NCBI RefSeq assembly: GCF_900111155.1
Contig: NZ_FOGG01000003.1
Span: forward strand, 195,145-259,144
Reading direction: 5' to 3'
DNA: 64,000 nucleotides
Source: Pedobacter rhizosphaerae
GTDB lineage: Bacteria > Bacteroidota > Bacteroidia > Sphingobacteriales > Sphingobacteriaceae
Position numbers and translations under genes: made by a program. A model generated the notes under the pieces. That model had not been told where the DNA came from. It made no database searches and saw only the letters and a list, made by a program, of their open reading frames with translations. Of this stretch, positions 25,504 through 33,189 are shown in pieces (within the stretch, counting starts at the first letter, position 1; every line of letters begins with the position of its first letter).

Positions 25504-27270
25504 ATGCAAACAACAATTGAAACTAAGGACGATTTCTTTAGCAGTAAAGTACTTGGTCATCCATCCGGGTTATTTGTACTTTTCTTTACCGAGATGTGGG
25601 AAAGATTTTCCTACTATGGAATGCGTGCTTTACTAGTACTTTTTTTAACCACTAAAATGTTTGGGGTTACCAATCCAGGTTGGGGTTGGGATAGCATCAA
25701 TGCACTTTCAGTTTACGGTTCTTATACCTCATTGGCTTATTTAACACCCATTTTAGGTGGTTACATGGCCGATAAAGTTTTGGGATACCGATGGGCAGTT
25801 ATCCTTGGTGCCTTAATTATGACATTGGGTCACTTGAGTATGGCCATAGAGTTCCATCCTTTTTTCATGTATTTGGGCTTATGCTTACTGGTACTGGGAA
25901 ATGGTTTCTTCAAACCTAACATGACTTCTGTTTTATCTGAGATGTACAAAAAACATCCTGAAAAGAAAGATGGAGCCTATACTATTTTCTACATGGGTGT
26001 AAACTCGGGCGCTTTCTTAGGCATGATTCTTTGTGGTTACATTGGCGAAAACATGGGCTGGAGCTACGGTTTCGGTTTAGCGGGTATATTTATGTTTGTA
26101 GGTATGCTTCAATTCTATTTCACCAGAAATATCTTTGGTAGTATCGGCTTAAAACCTAAAAAAGACGCTGTTGTGGTTGACGAAAATGAAGATCCTGCGG
26201 AAGCCAAAAGAAATCCATTCTCGGCGGTTGACCTGGTTATGGTTGCCCTTATTTCTATTGTAGGCCTGGTTTGGGTAATCAATGATCCGATTTCCAAAAT
26301 TACAGGTTCAAACCTCTTTAATTTCACCGTTGGACCTTTAAATGGTGATAAATTTGTAATTCTGCTGGCATTGGTGCTCTTTATTATTTTATTGGTTAAG
26401 CGGATATTCCAATATGGTCCGATAGTAAGAGATAAAATGATTGCTATTGTGATAATGGCTTTTATAACCATTTTCTTCTGGGCTTCTTTTGAGCAAGCCG
26501 GAGGTTCAATGACGCTTTTCGCAAGGGATTATACCGATCGTGTATTAGATGGTAATTCGAAAATTGTGTTTAATGTCATCAACACGTTGATTACCATTAT
26601 TCCTTTATCGATCATCACCTATGTACTGCTTAGATTATTCAGACAAACTTTTGGGAAATATGCTTTAGGAAATATTATTCTTTCTGTAGGATTTTTATTG
26701 ATCTGGATCTTAATCATTTATATGTTAAAGAACCAATATTATGATGTTAAAACGGAAGTTCCGGCATCATGGTTTGGGAGTTTAAATTCATTGTTTATCA
26801 TTTCCTGCGCCCCTATTGTATCTAAACTCTGGGAAAGTAAATACAACCCTTTTGCCACATTCAAAAATGGCTTCGGTATGATTCTTTTAGGAATCGGATT
26901 TGGTGCATTAGCTTATGGCGCAAGCAGTATCCCTGCAGGTGCTAAAGTTGCTCAAATTAGTATGATTTGGCTGGTATTGGCTTATTTATTCCACACCCTG
27001 GGCGAATTATTCATCTCTCCTGTAGGCCTTTCTTACGTTTCGAAATTAGTACCGGGAAGGATGATCGGAATCATGTTCGGTATCTGGTATCTCGCTATCG
27101 CCATTGGAAACAAAATTGCTGGAACCATGGGCGGCATGATTGACGAAATTACAGCACAGTATTCGATGAAAACGTTCTTCTTAATTTTTACATTAATTCC
27201 TGTTGGTTTGGGCTTGTTTATCATGCTCTTAACGCCAATCATGAAAAAATTGATGCACGGCGTAAAATAA
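25504..27270 (+). CDS. POT family proton-dependent oligopeptide transporter (588 residues)
   Basis: The protein has about 14 transmembrane helices and the POT signature ExxER in FTEMWERFSYYGMRALL (TM1), which couples protons to peptide uptake. GNGFFKPNMTS and FYMGVNSGAFLG match PTR2 signatures. It imports di- and tripeptides. A second POT gene begins 13 bases after its stop, so the two form a transcription unit. This copy has a longer central loop (KKDAVVVDENEDPAEAKRN) than the second. Confidence 0.95.
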   Translation: MQTTIETKDDFFSSKVLGHPSGLFVLFFTEMWERFSYYGMRALLVLFLTTKMFGVTNPGWGWDSINALSVYGSYTSLAYLTPILGGYMADKVLGYRWAVILGALIMTLGHLSMAIEFHPFFMYLGLCLLVLGNGFFKPNMTSVLSEMYKKHPEKKDGAYTIFYMGVNSGAFLGMILCGYIGENMGWSYGFGLAGIFMFVGMLQFYFTRNIFGSIGLKPKKDAVVVDENEDPAEAKRNPFSAVDLVMVALISIVGLVWVINDPISKITGSNLFNFTVGPLNGDKFVILLALVLFIILLVKRIFQYGPIVRDKMIAIVIMAFITIFFWASFEQAGGSMTLFARDYTDRVLDGNSKIVFNVINTLITIIPLSIITYVLLRLFRQTFGKYALGNIILSVGFLLIWILIIYMLKNQYYDVKTEVPASWFGSLNSLFIISCAPIVSKLWESKYNPFATFKNGFGMILLGIGFGALAYGASSIPAGAKVAQISMIWLVLAYLFHTLGELFISPVGLSYVSKLVPGRMIGIMFGIWYLAIAIGNKIAGTMGGMIDEITAQYSMKTFFLIFTLIPVGLGLFIMLLTPIMKKLMHGVK

Positions 27271-27283
27271 TCGCATACTTATA

Positions 27284-28765
27284 ATGGAAAAAACATTATC
27301 TCTGGAAGATATTCAAAATTTCGAAGGTAAATACCCTAAGCAATTATGGTATTTATCTTTGGTTGAAATGTGGGAACGCTTCTGTTTTTATGGAATGCGT
27401 GGAGTTTTGGCTTTCTTCATGGTCGACCAACTGCATTTATCTGATCAAAAATCAAATCTGCAGTATGGAGCTATTCAAGCTTTTGTTTATGCCTTTACTT
27501 TCATTGGTGGAATTTTTGCCGATAAGATTCTAGGTTTTAGAAAATCTCTTTTCTGGGGTGGTTCCCTAATGATAATTGGAAACCTGATTCTGGCTTTTTC
27601 ACCGCACGATCTATTCTACACTGGCATTACGCTTTCTATTATAGGAACAGGTTTTTTCAAGCCAAATATCTCCTCCATGGTTGGTGAATTATACCATGAA
27701 AAGGATAATCGCAGGGATGCTGGTTACGGCTTATTTTATGCAGGCATTAATGTGGGAGGTCTTTTAGGCGGGGCCATGTGTATCTATTTGGGCAAGTATT
27801 ATTCCTGGAACCTGTGCTTTTTGTCGGCCGCATTGGTGATGACTTTCGGTTTAAGTACCTTTATTTTTACTAAAAAATATTTAGGACCTATTGGCAACTC
27901 GCCACTTTTGCATTTAGAAAAAACAAAACAAAAAGCATATGAAATAGCTGTGTACTTTGGTTCATTGCTGTGTATTCCACTAATCTTTATTATGGTTAGA
28001 AATACCGCATATACTGATTACTTCATGTACACCATAGGAACTGTTGCCATCATTTACTTCCTTTATGAAACCTTCAAATTGGGAGAGAAACAATTAAAGT
28101 TCAAGTTGCTGGCAGCTTTTCTTTTTATTTTTTGCTATTTCCTTTTCAATGCCATTTACGAACAAAGCGGTGGTTCTCTGTCTCTATTTGCAAAAGATAA
28201 CTTCTCACATCAACTGCTATTCTTCTCAGCTGATCCGAATGTGGTTAACAACAGCGTAAACTCTTTATTCGTTATTATTTTTAGCCCTATTGTGGGTATT
28301 CTCTGGTTGTTAATGGCTAAACGAAAAATTGAGCCTAATACCGTTATCAAATTTGGAATTGGATTTTTATTGCTAGCTGGCGGATTTTATATATTTTACG
28401 CTACGAGGTTTTTTGCTGATGTTAATGGCATTACTTCATTGAATGTGTTCACCTTAGCATACCTGGTAGTAACACTTGCCGAGTTGTGCTTAGGACCTAT
28501 TGGCATGTCGATCATTACCAAACTTGCTCCAAAGCGGCTATTTGGAATGATGATGGGACTTTGGTTTCTGGCCAGTGCTTTCGGTCAGTTTGCAGCAGGC
28601 AAAATTGGAGCAGAAATGTCTACTTCAGAGGGTAGTTCATTGATAACAAAGCTACAAGATTACACCGAAGGTTATAAACAACTGGCAATCTATGCGCTGG
28701 TTGCCGGACTGGCCTTGATTATTATTTCGCCATTGATCAGAAAATTAATGCAACAAGTGAAATAA
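27284..28765 (+). CDS. POT family proton-dependent oligopeptide transporter (493 residues)
   Basis: This is a second POT protein, about 95 residues shorter than its neighbour, with the same ExxER motif (VEMWERFCFYGMRGVL), GTGFFKPNISS and FYAGINVGGLLGG. It has about 12-14 helices and a helical tail ending MQQVK. Its sequence is well diverged from the first copy, so the pair is an old duplication, probably with different substrate range. A terminator follows 21 bases after its stop. Confidence 0.95.
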   Translation: MEKTLSLEDIQNFEGKYPKQLWYLSLVEMWERFCFYGMRGVLAFFMVDQLHLSDQKSNLQYGAIQAFVYAFTFIGGIFADKILGFRKSLFWGGSLMIIGNLILAFSPHDLFYTGITLSIIGTGFFKPNISSMVGELYHEKDNRRDAGYGLFYAGINVGGLLGGAMCIYLGKYYSWNLCFLSAALVMTFGLSTFIFTKKYLGPIGNSPLLHLEKTKQKAYEIAVYFGSLLCIPLIFIMVRNTAYTDYFMYTIGTVAIIYFLYETFKLGEKQLKFKLLAAFLFIFCYFLFNAIYEQSGGSLSLFAKDNFSHQLLFFSADPNVVNNSVNSLFVIIFSPIVGILWLLMAKRKIEPNTVIKFGIGFLLLAGGFYIFYATRFFADVNGITSLNVFTLAYLVVTLAELCLGPIGMSIITKLAPKRLFGMMMGLWFLASAFGQFAAGKIGAEMSTSEGSSLITKLQDYTEGYKQLAIYALVAGLALIIISPLIRKLMQQVK

Positions 28766-28786
28766 ACATTCATTTGAACAGAATTT

Positions 28787-28820
28787 AACCCTGTTTCAGC
28801 TATGTTGAAACGGGTTTTTT
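28787..28820 (+). terminator. Rho-independent terminator of the POT transporter pair
   Basis: AACCCTGTTTCA pairs with TGAAACGGGTT (one bulged T) around a short loop and is followed by a T run. It lies 21 bases after the second POT gene. Confidence 0.8.
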
Positions 28821-28833
28821 CATATTAAATACG

Positions 28834-28841
28834 TACTTTCG
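28834..28841 (+). promoter_or_regulatory. Putative -7 element of the glycosyltransferase gene
   Basis: TACTTTCG differs at one base from TAnnTTTG and lies 55 bases before the GTG start, just after the preceding terminator. No clear -33 box is seen. Confidence 0.35.
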
Positions 28842-28896
28842 CCCCTTTAAAAGCGAAAACCTCAAGGCAAGAGTTTAAAATTTAAAAAAGCAAAAC

Positions 28897-29625
28897 GTGT
28901 CAGATAGTCTAGTTATCATCCCCACCTACAACGAAAAGGAAAATATTGAAAGAATTATCCGTAAGGTATTTTCACTTACTCAACCTTTTCATGTGCTCAT
29001 TATTGATGATGGCTCGCCAGATGGTACTGCTGAAATCGTAAAATCATTACAAGATGAATATGCAGGTCATTTGTTTATAGAAGAACGTTCTGGAAAGCAA
29101 GGTTTAGGCACAGCCTATATCTATGGTTTTAGATGGGCACTGGAAAGAAAATATGCGTATATTTTTGAGATGGATGCCGACTTTTCGCATAACCCGGATG
29201 ACCTGTCCCGTCTGCGGGAGGCTTGTGTTAACGGTGCAGATGTTGCTATCGGCTCCCGTTATGTTAAAGGGGTTAACGTGGTAAACTGGCCAATGGGACG
29301 TGTTTTAATGTCGTATTTTGCCTCTATGTATGTGCGCTTCATTACCCGCATCAACATTCAGGATGCTACTGCAGGCTTTAAGTGTTACAGAAGAATTGTA
29401 TTGGAAACGATTCCCTTAAATAAAATCAAGTTTGTTGGCTATGCCTTTCAGATTGAGATGAAATTTACAGCTATTAAGTTTGGTTTCAAAGTAGTTGAAG
29501 TCCCAATTATTTTTACAGATAGAACCGAAGGTACCTCTAAAATGAGTACCCGAATTTTCAGAGAAGCTTTCTTAGGGGTGATTCAGATGAAAGTGAACAG
29601 CTGGTTTAGGAGTTATAAGAGGTGA
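28897..29625 (+). CDS. Polyprenol-phosphate mannosyltransferase-like GT2 glycosyltransferase
   Basis: The 242-residue protein starts at a GTG (MSDSLVIIPTYNEKENI). The GT-A fold motifs are IIPTYNEKEN, IDDGSPDGTAE, the metal-site MDADFSHNP, and GSRYVKG. C-terminal RTEGTSKMS matches the dolichol/polyprenol-phosphate mannose synthase group. There is no transmembrane domain, so it is the soluble single-domain type. It transfers a sugar, probably mannose, from its GDP donor to a polyprenyl phosphate for use at the membrane. Some relatives use other sugars, and the context does not decide. Confidence 0.9.
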   Translation: MSDSLVIIPTYNEKENIERIIRKVFSLTQPFHVLIIDDGSPDGTAEIVKSLQDEYAGHLFIEERSGKQGLGTAYIYGFRWALERKYAYIFEMDADFSHNPDDLSRLREACVNGADVAIGSRYVKGVNVVNWPMGRVLMSYFASMYVRFITRINIQDATAGFKCYRRIVLETIPLNKIKFVGYAFQIEMKFTAIKFGFKVVEVPIIFTDRTEGTSKMSTRIFREAFLGVIQMKVNSWFRSYKR

Positions 29626-29639
29626 GGAGCTTAGAGGTT

Positions 29640-30700
29640 TAATTGCTTTACTGTTTAATTGCTTAATTGTTGCATAGCAATCTAGCTCCCCTACTTTTTA
29701 AGGAATTGAATTGCTTAACTGTTTAATTGTTCAATTGCTTAATTGTTGCCTTTCTAGCGGCTGATCTAATCGCACAACTGTTACACCGAGGCATCATCGG
29801 GAACCCAGCTCCCCTACTTTTTAAGGAGGGGGTGAATGAGGATGAGCGTAGGCGGGGGTGGTTATTAGCTTTGAACTTTTGGGTTGTTTAATTACTTAAT
29901 TGTTCAATTGCTTAATTGTTGCCTTTCTGGCGGCTTATCTAATTGCTTTAACCATTACACTGATGCATCCATCGGGGATCCGGCTCCCCTACTTTTTAAG
30001 GAGGGGGTGAATAAGGATGAGCGTAGGCGGGGTGGTTATTAGCTTGGAACTTTTGGGTTGTTTAATTGCTTACCTGTTCAATCGTTTAATTGTTGCCTTT
30101 CTGGCGGCTTATCTAATTGCTTTAACCATTACACTGATGCATCCATCCGCGATCCAGCTCCCCTACTTTTTAAGGAGGGGGTGAATGAGGATGAGCGTAG
30201 GCGGGGGTGGTTATTAGCTATGAACTTTTGGGTTGTTTAATTGCTTAACTGTTCAATTGCGCAATTGTTGCCTTTCTAGCGGCTTATCTAATTGCTTTAA
30301 CCATTACACTGATGCATCCATCGGGGATCCGGCTCCCCTACTTTTTAAGGAGGGGGTGAATAAGGATGAGCGTAGGCGGGGTGGTTATTAGCTTTGAACT
30401 TTTGGGTTGTTTAATTACTTAATTGTTCAATTGCTTAATTGTTGCCTTTCTGGCGACTTGCCTTTTCTGTTGTTATTAGCAATACCGATTCTCAGTTAAA
30501 CAGTTACACGATTAGACAGTTAAACAACTATTGGATTACTTAATTATCTCGCAAATGTTTGCATCAGGAACCCACCTCCCCTACTTTTTAAGGAGGGGGT
30601 GAATGAGGCTGAGCGTAGGCGGGGTGGTTATTACCTTTAAATTTTGCGGTGGTTGAAATGCTTAATTGCTTAACTGTTTAATTGCGTAATTATACTCAGG
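29640..30700. repeat. Intergenic tandem array C, about five units of 174 bp plus a degenerate sixth
   Basis: The marker TTGCCTTTCT(A/G)GCG recurs near 29746, 29919, 30093, 30268 and 30442, at intervals of 173-175 bp. Each unit also carries CTCCCCTACTTTTTAAGGAG followed by GGGGTGAAT and GAGCGTAGGCGGGG, plus runs of TTTAATTGCTTAA type. The CTCCCCT/AGGAGGGG parts can pair. The array fills the 1.1-kb gap between the convergent glycosyltransferase and YdeI-like genes. A short frame across one unit is judged spurious. Confidence 0.85.
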
Positions 30701-30728
30701 ACTAAAGACTTTGGACTTCAGACTAACT

Positions 30729-31238
30729 TCAAGACTCCTTCCTACTTTCCCGTATCATCTGGCCGTAATCCATTTTCTTATCCATCGCATTAATAGTTAA
30801 TACAATTCTTTTGGTCCTGGTAGCTTCGGTTTTCGCCTGATTGATCCAGTTGATAAAATAGTTTTGATGTGATTTGGGCTGTTTCAAAAAGTTCTGCATC
30901 AGGTGTTCTTCCTGAGACAAGCAGATTTCCAGATCTTCGGGCATTTCAACCTTAAAGTCTTTGTCCTCTTCAAGATATAGCTCAAGCTTGGCACCGGCTT
31001 CTTTTCTCAGTTGTTTTCTAAGATCAGCTTTCAAAGCAATAATAAAATCTCCTTCTCCCATCGGTATCGTGGCCATACCGGCTATGTCTATCTGATCGAT
31101 TTTACCTTTCACCCGGAAACTTTTCTTGTTGTTGGGTTTAATTTGATTGGCGATCGCTTCTGGAATGAAAACATAGCTCCAGCCAGTTTTTTCGCCCATG
31201 GTTTCAAATTTTTCTATTTCTGCTTTGAGCTGAATCAT
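30729..31238 (-). CDS. DUF1905 / YdeI-OmdA family protein
   Basis: The 169-residue protein has an N-terminal DUF1905 beta-barrel-like domain (about 1-92: GWSYVFIPEAIANQI, FRVKGKIDQIDIAGMATIPMG) and a C-terminal YdeI/OmdA helical region (about 105-165: PKSHQNYFINWINQAKTEATRTKRI). Such proteins are annotated as bacteriocin-protection or OmpD-associated, with little biochemical evidence. Its ATG overlaps the stop of the Fic-2H fusion gene by 4 bases (ATGA), so the two are translationally coupled. That makes it a candidate partner or antagonist of the Fic protein, which is inference. Confidence 0.9.
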   Translation of the reverse strand: MIQLKAEIEKFETMGEKTGWSYVFIPEAIANQIKPNNKKSFRVKGKIDQIDIAGMATIPMGEGDFIIALKADLRKQLRKEAGAKLELYLEEDKDFKVEMPEDLEICLSQEEHLMQNFLKQPKSHQNYFINWINQAKTEATRTKRIVLTINAMDKKMDYGQMIRESRKES

Positions 31239-32884
31239 AAGTTAAAAAGCTGAGTCTCTTGTTCATGAATGGGTTGATCTAAAAAAACGAAATCTTCAAT
31301 TCTTTCAAAGAATTTCCCCTTTAATTTCCTCAAGGAAATGCAATCACACCGAAAAGTAAAATCCACATTCGGGAGCATGTTAAAAGCTGTTTGAATATGC
31401 TCAGCAGAAAGTTTTCTACCTATCGACATGTGAGGCACCTTAGTATGATAAAATTCCCTAATTGTAATATTTTTATGTACGGATTTCATGCAAGCAGATA
31501 AAACAGCAGTTGAATGTTCGTCTGGCGCAATAAATAAAGTACCGTTATCATATTTCTTGATCTCATTAAACCTGACCTCAAAAGGCTTTTGATTCGCGCT
31601 CCAGTTGCGTAAACAATTTTTTACTGCATCCAGTTCCCTGTCGCTGGCAAACAGTTGTGAGATTGTAATGTGTGCTTCTGCATCGCAACTTCCATAATTA
31701 CCTATTTTATTTTTTAGCGTTTTTTTCAGTTCGCCAACTTCTTTGATAACCTCAGTTGAGGGATAAAATGCGATGGCATAAACTGCCCGAATATCGTATT
31801 TCATGGCTCTGCTTTCTCCTATATAACTAAAAACGTCCAAATCCAGGAGTTCCTGGAGATCTCGTGTTGCGGTTGCTTTTGAAGTTTTGGCAATCCCCAT
31901 ATATTTTTTGGCCGTCATCCCCCCTTCAAAACCTGTTGGCCCTGCTTCGAACATTCGCTTAACTACTTTAAGTTGACGGTCATTAAGCCTGTATCTGAAA
32001 TCATCAAAGAAAATAGTTTTTCTGAGGGTAAAATCTATGAGTTCTTGTGCTTCCCTTTGGGCATTTAAAGTTAGCGTTGTAAAATAACTGAGCCAGTTGG
32101 AAATTTCATTCTTCTGTTGGGCTTCCTTCAAAGCGTTATAATAGGCTGTTTTATTGGCCTCTATAGATTTGGAAAGGCTAAGCAAAACAGGTCTTCCCAA
32201 GGTTTGTGACAATGCTTTTTCTGCAAGCGCCCTTCCTATCCGGCCATTCCCATCCTCAAAGGGATGAATACTTTCAAAATATAAATGGGCAATAGCAGCT
32301 CTTACAATGGGATCGATAATTACTTTCCGCTTATTTGGTGCAGTATCATTGAACCAGGCGACAAACTGCTTCATTTCGGCAGGAACTTTTTTTGAATCTG
32401 GTGCCTCAAAGTGTACCTCTTCTTTACCAATCGCACCAGACACCACTTGCATTGGAGATGTTCCTTCCCTCCAAACCCCGATACGGAGTCCTTTAGCGTC
32501 TCTAAATAAAATTTCATGCCAATTCCAAAGCTCAGCAACGGATAGCTCATCCTGGAAATTATGTTTTACATGAATCAATAAATCTGTAATTGCTGAAGCC
32601 CGCTTATCCCGGACAAACCACATTTTTTCTCCAAGCCCCAGATTGTTCTTCACAGAAGACATCACATCCTCTCGACTGAAGAATTCGCCTTCGATTTCAG
32701 AGGTTTTTATCGCTTCGGATATTAACATTTCATACTTGGTCTCTTCGCGTACACTGTCTGGTAAACTTTTAAGAACGCCTGTTACTTCACCGATCATCTC
32801 AGTAAACTGATATAATTGTTGTTCAATACCAGCGATAGAATAACTAAAATTTGGCCAATCTTTTTTCTCCCAATTATACCCCAT
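31235..32884 (-). CDS. Fic-HTH-2H phosphoesterase fusion protein
   Basis: The 549-residue protein joins four parts in one frame. Residues 1-85 are a DUF4172-like N-terminus with the Fic inhibitory motif TSEIEG (61-66, the S/TxxxE(G/N) form). Residues about 110-265 are a Fic domain with the complete catalytic motif HPFEDGNGRIGR (207-218). Residues about 298-365 are a winged-helix-like region (NDRQLKVVKRMFEAG, SKATATRDLQELL). Residues about 368-549 form a 2H phosphoesterase/2'-5' RNA ligase-like domain with HITI (405-408) and HMSI (485-488). Fic domains usually add AMP to proteins, and 2H domains open cyclic or 2'-5' phosphodiesters. Two palindromes lie upstream, the nearer one abutting the start codon. 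The combination looks unusual. Confidence 0.9.
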   Translation of the reverse strand: MGYNWEKKDWPNFSYSIAGIEQQLYQFTEMIGEVTGVLKSLPDSVREETKYEMLISEAIKTSEIEGEFFSREDVMSSVKNNLGLGEKMWFVRDKRASAITDLLIHVKHNFQDELSVAELWNWHEILFRDAKGLRIGVWREGTSPMQVVSGAIGKEEVHFEAPDSKKVPAEMKQFVAWFNDTAPNKRKVIIDPIVRAAIAHLYFESIHPFEDGNGRIGRALAEKALSQTLGRPVLLSLSKSIEANKTAYYNALKEAQQKNEISNWLSYFTTLTLNAQREAQELIDFTLRKTIFFDDFRYRLNDRQLKVVKRMFEAGPTGFEGGMTAKKYMGIAKTSKATATRDLQELLDLDVFSYIGESRAMKYDIRAVYAIAFYPSTEVIKEVGELKKTLKNKIGNYGSCDAEAHITISQLFASDRELDAVKNCLRNWSANQKPFEVRFNEIKKYDNGTLFIAPDEHSTAVLSACMKSVHKNITIREFYHTKVPHMSIGRKLSAEHIQTAFNMLPNVDFTFRCDCISLRKLKGKFFERIEDFVFLDQPIHEQETQLFNL

Positions 32885-32911
32885 GAGCCGAATATACTAA
32901 AAATACGGCTC
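32885..32911 (-). promoter_or_regulatory. Proximal palindromic operator at the Fic-2H start codon
   Basis: GAGCCG (32885-32890) and CGGCTC (32906-32911) are separated by 15 AT-rich bases and abut the ATG directly. The geometry is identical to the palindrome at 32929-32955. A protein bound here would block translation initiation or early transcription. Confidence 0.6.
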
Positions 32912-32925
32912 AAAAAAAAGCATAT

Positions 32926-32958
32926 TTTGAGCCGCATTTAATTAAAATGCGGCTCAAA
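32926..32958 (-). promoter_or_regulatory. Distal palindromic operator upstream of Fic-2H
   Basis: TTTTGAGCCGCATTT and AAATGCGGCTCAAAA form perfect 15-base arms around a 5-base centre. The GAGCCG/CGGCTC cores again stand 15 bases apart, offset by 44 bp from the proximal pair. It may alternatively act as a hairpin, but duplication with fixed spacing favours a protein-binding site. Confidence 0.65.
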
Positions 32959-33046
32959 ACTTTGGTAATCATGGAATAATCCCTTTTGTTTTTGAGTGAA
33001 ATTATCCAAAAAACCTAATTAAAACCCATTTCAGGGGATGATATTG

Positions 33047-33172
33047 TCATTTACTTTTATCAAATTTGCGAAGAAATAAGGTGTCATAGCTGAAGGGAAG
33101 GTAATCTATTTGCATGATTACCTTTTTACCGGGTTGGATAACCAGCGAGAATTTGTTTTTAAGTACGGCCAT
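33047..33172 (-). CDS. Possible 41-residue protein downstream of dnaE2
   Basis: An ATG complementary to 33170-33172 opens a 41-codon frame ending in TGA at 33047-33049, 17 bases after the dnaE2 stop on the same strand. The peptide begins MAVLKNKFSLVIQPGKKV and ends TLFLRKFDKSK. It has a natural amino-acid mix and a basic charge. I do not recognise the family. There is no strong Shine-Dalgarno sequence, but that is common in this phylum. It would be the third gene of the dinB-dnaE2 unit. Its reality is uncertain. Confidence 0.45.
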   Translation of the reverse strand: MAVLKNKFSLVIQPGKKVIMQIDYLPFSYDTLFLRKFDKSK

Positions 33173-33189
33173 ACTTTTATTTCTAATGA

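Noticed and set aside
30058..30240. A 60-codon frame in array C
   Set aside because: It spans a repeat unit, is not open in the other units, and has no plausible start signals.
29626..30728. Possible mobile element in the 1.1-kb repeat-rich gap
   Set aside because: No transposase, terminal inverted repeats or target duplication was seen; the content is tandem repeats only.
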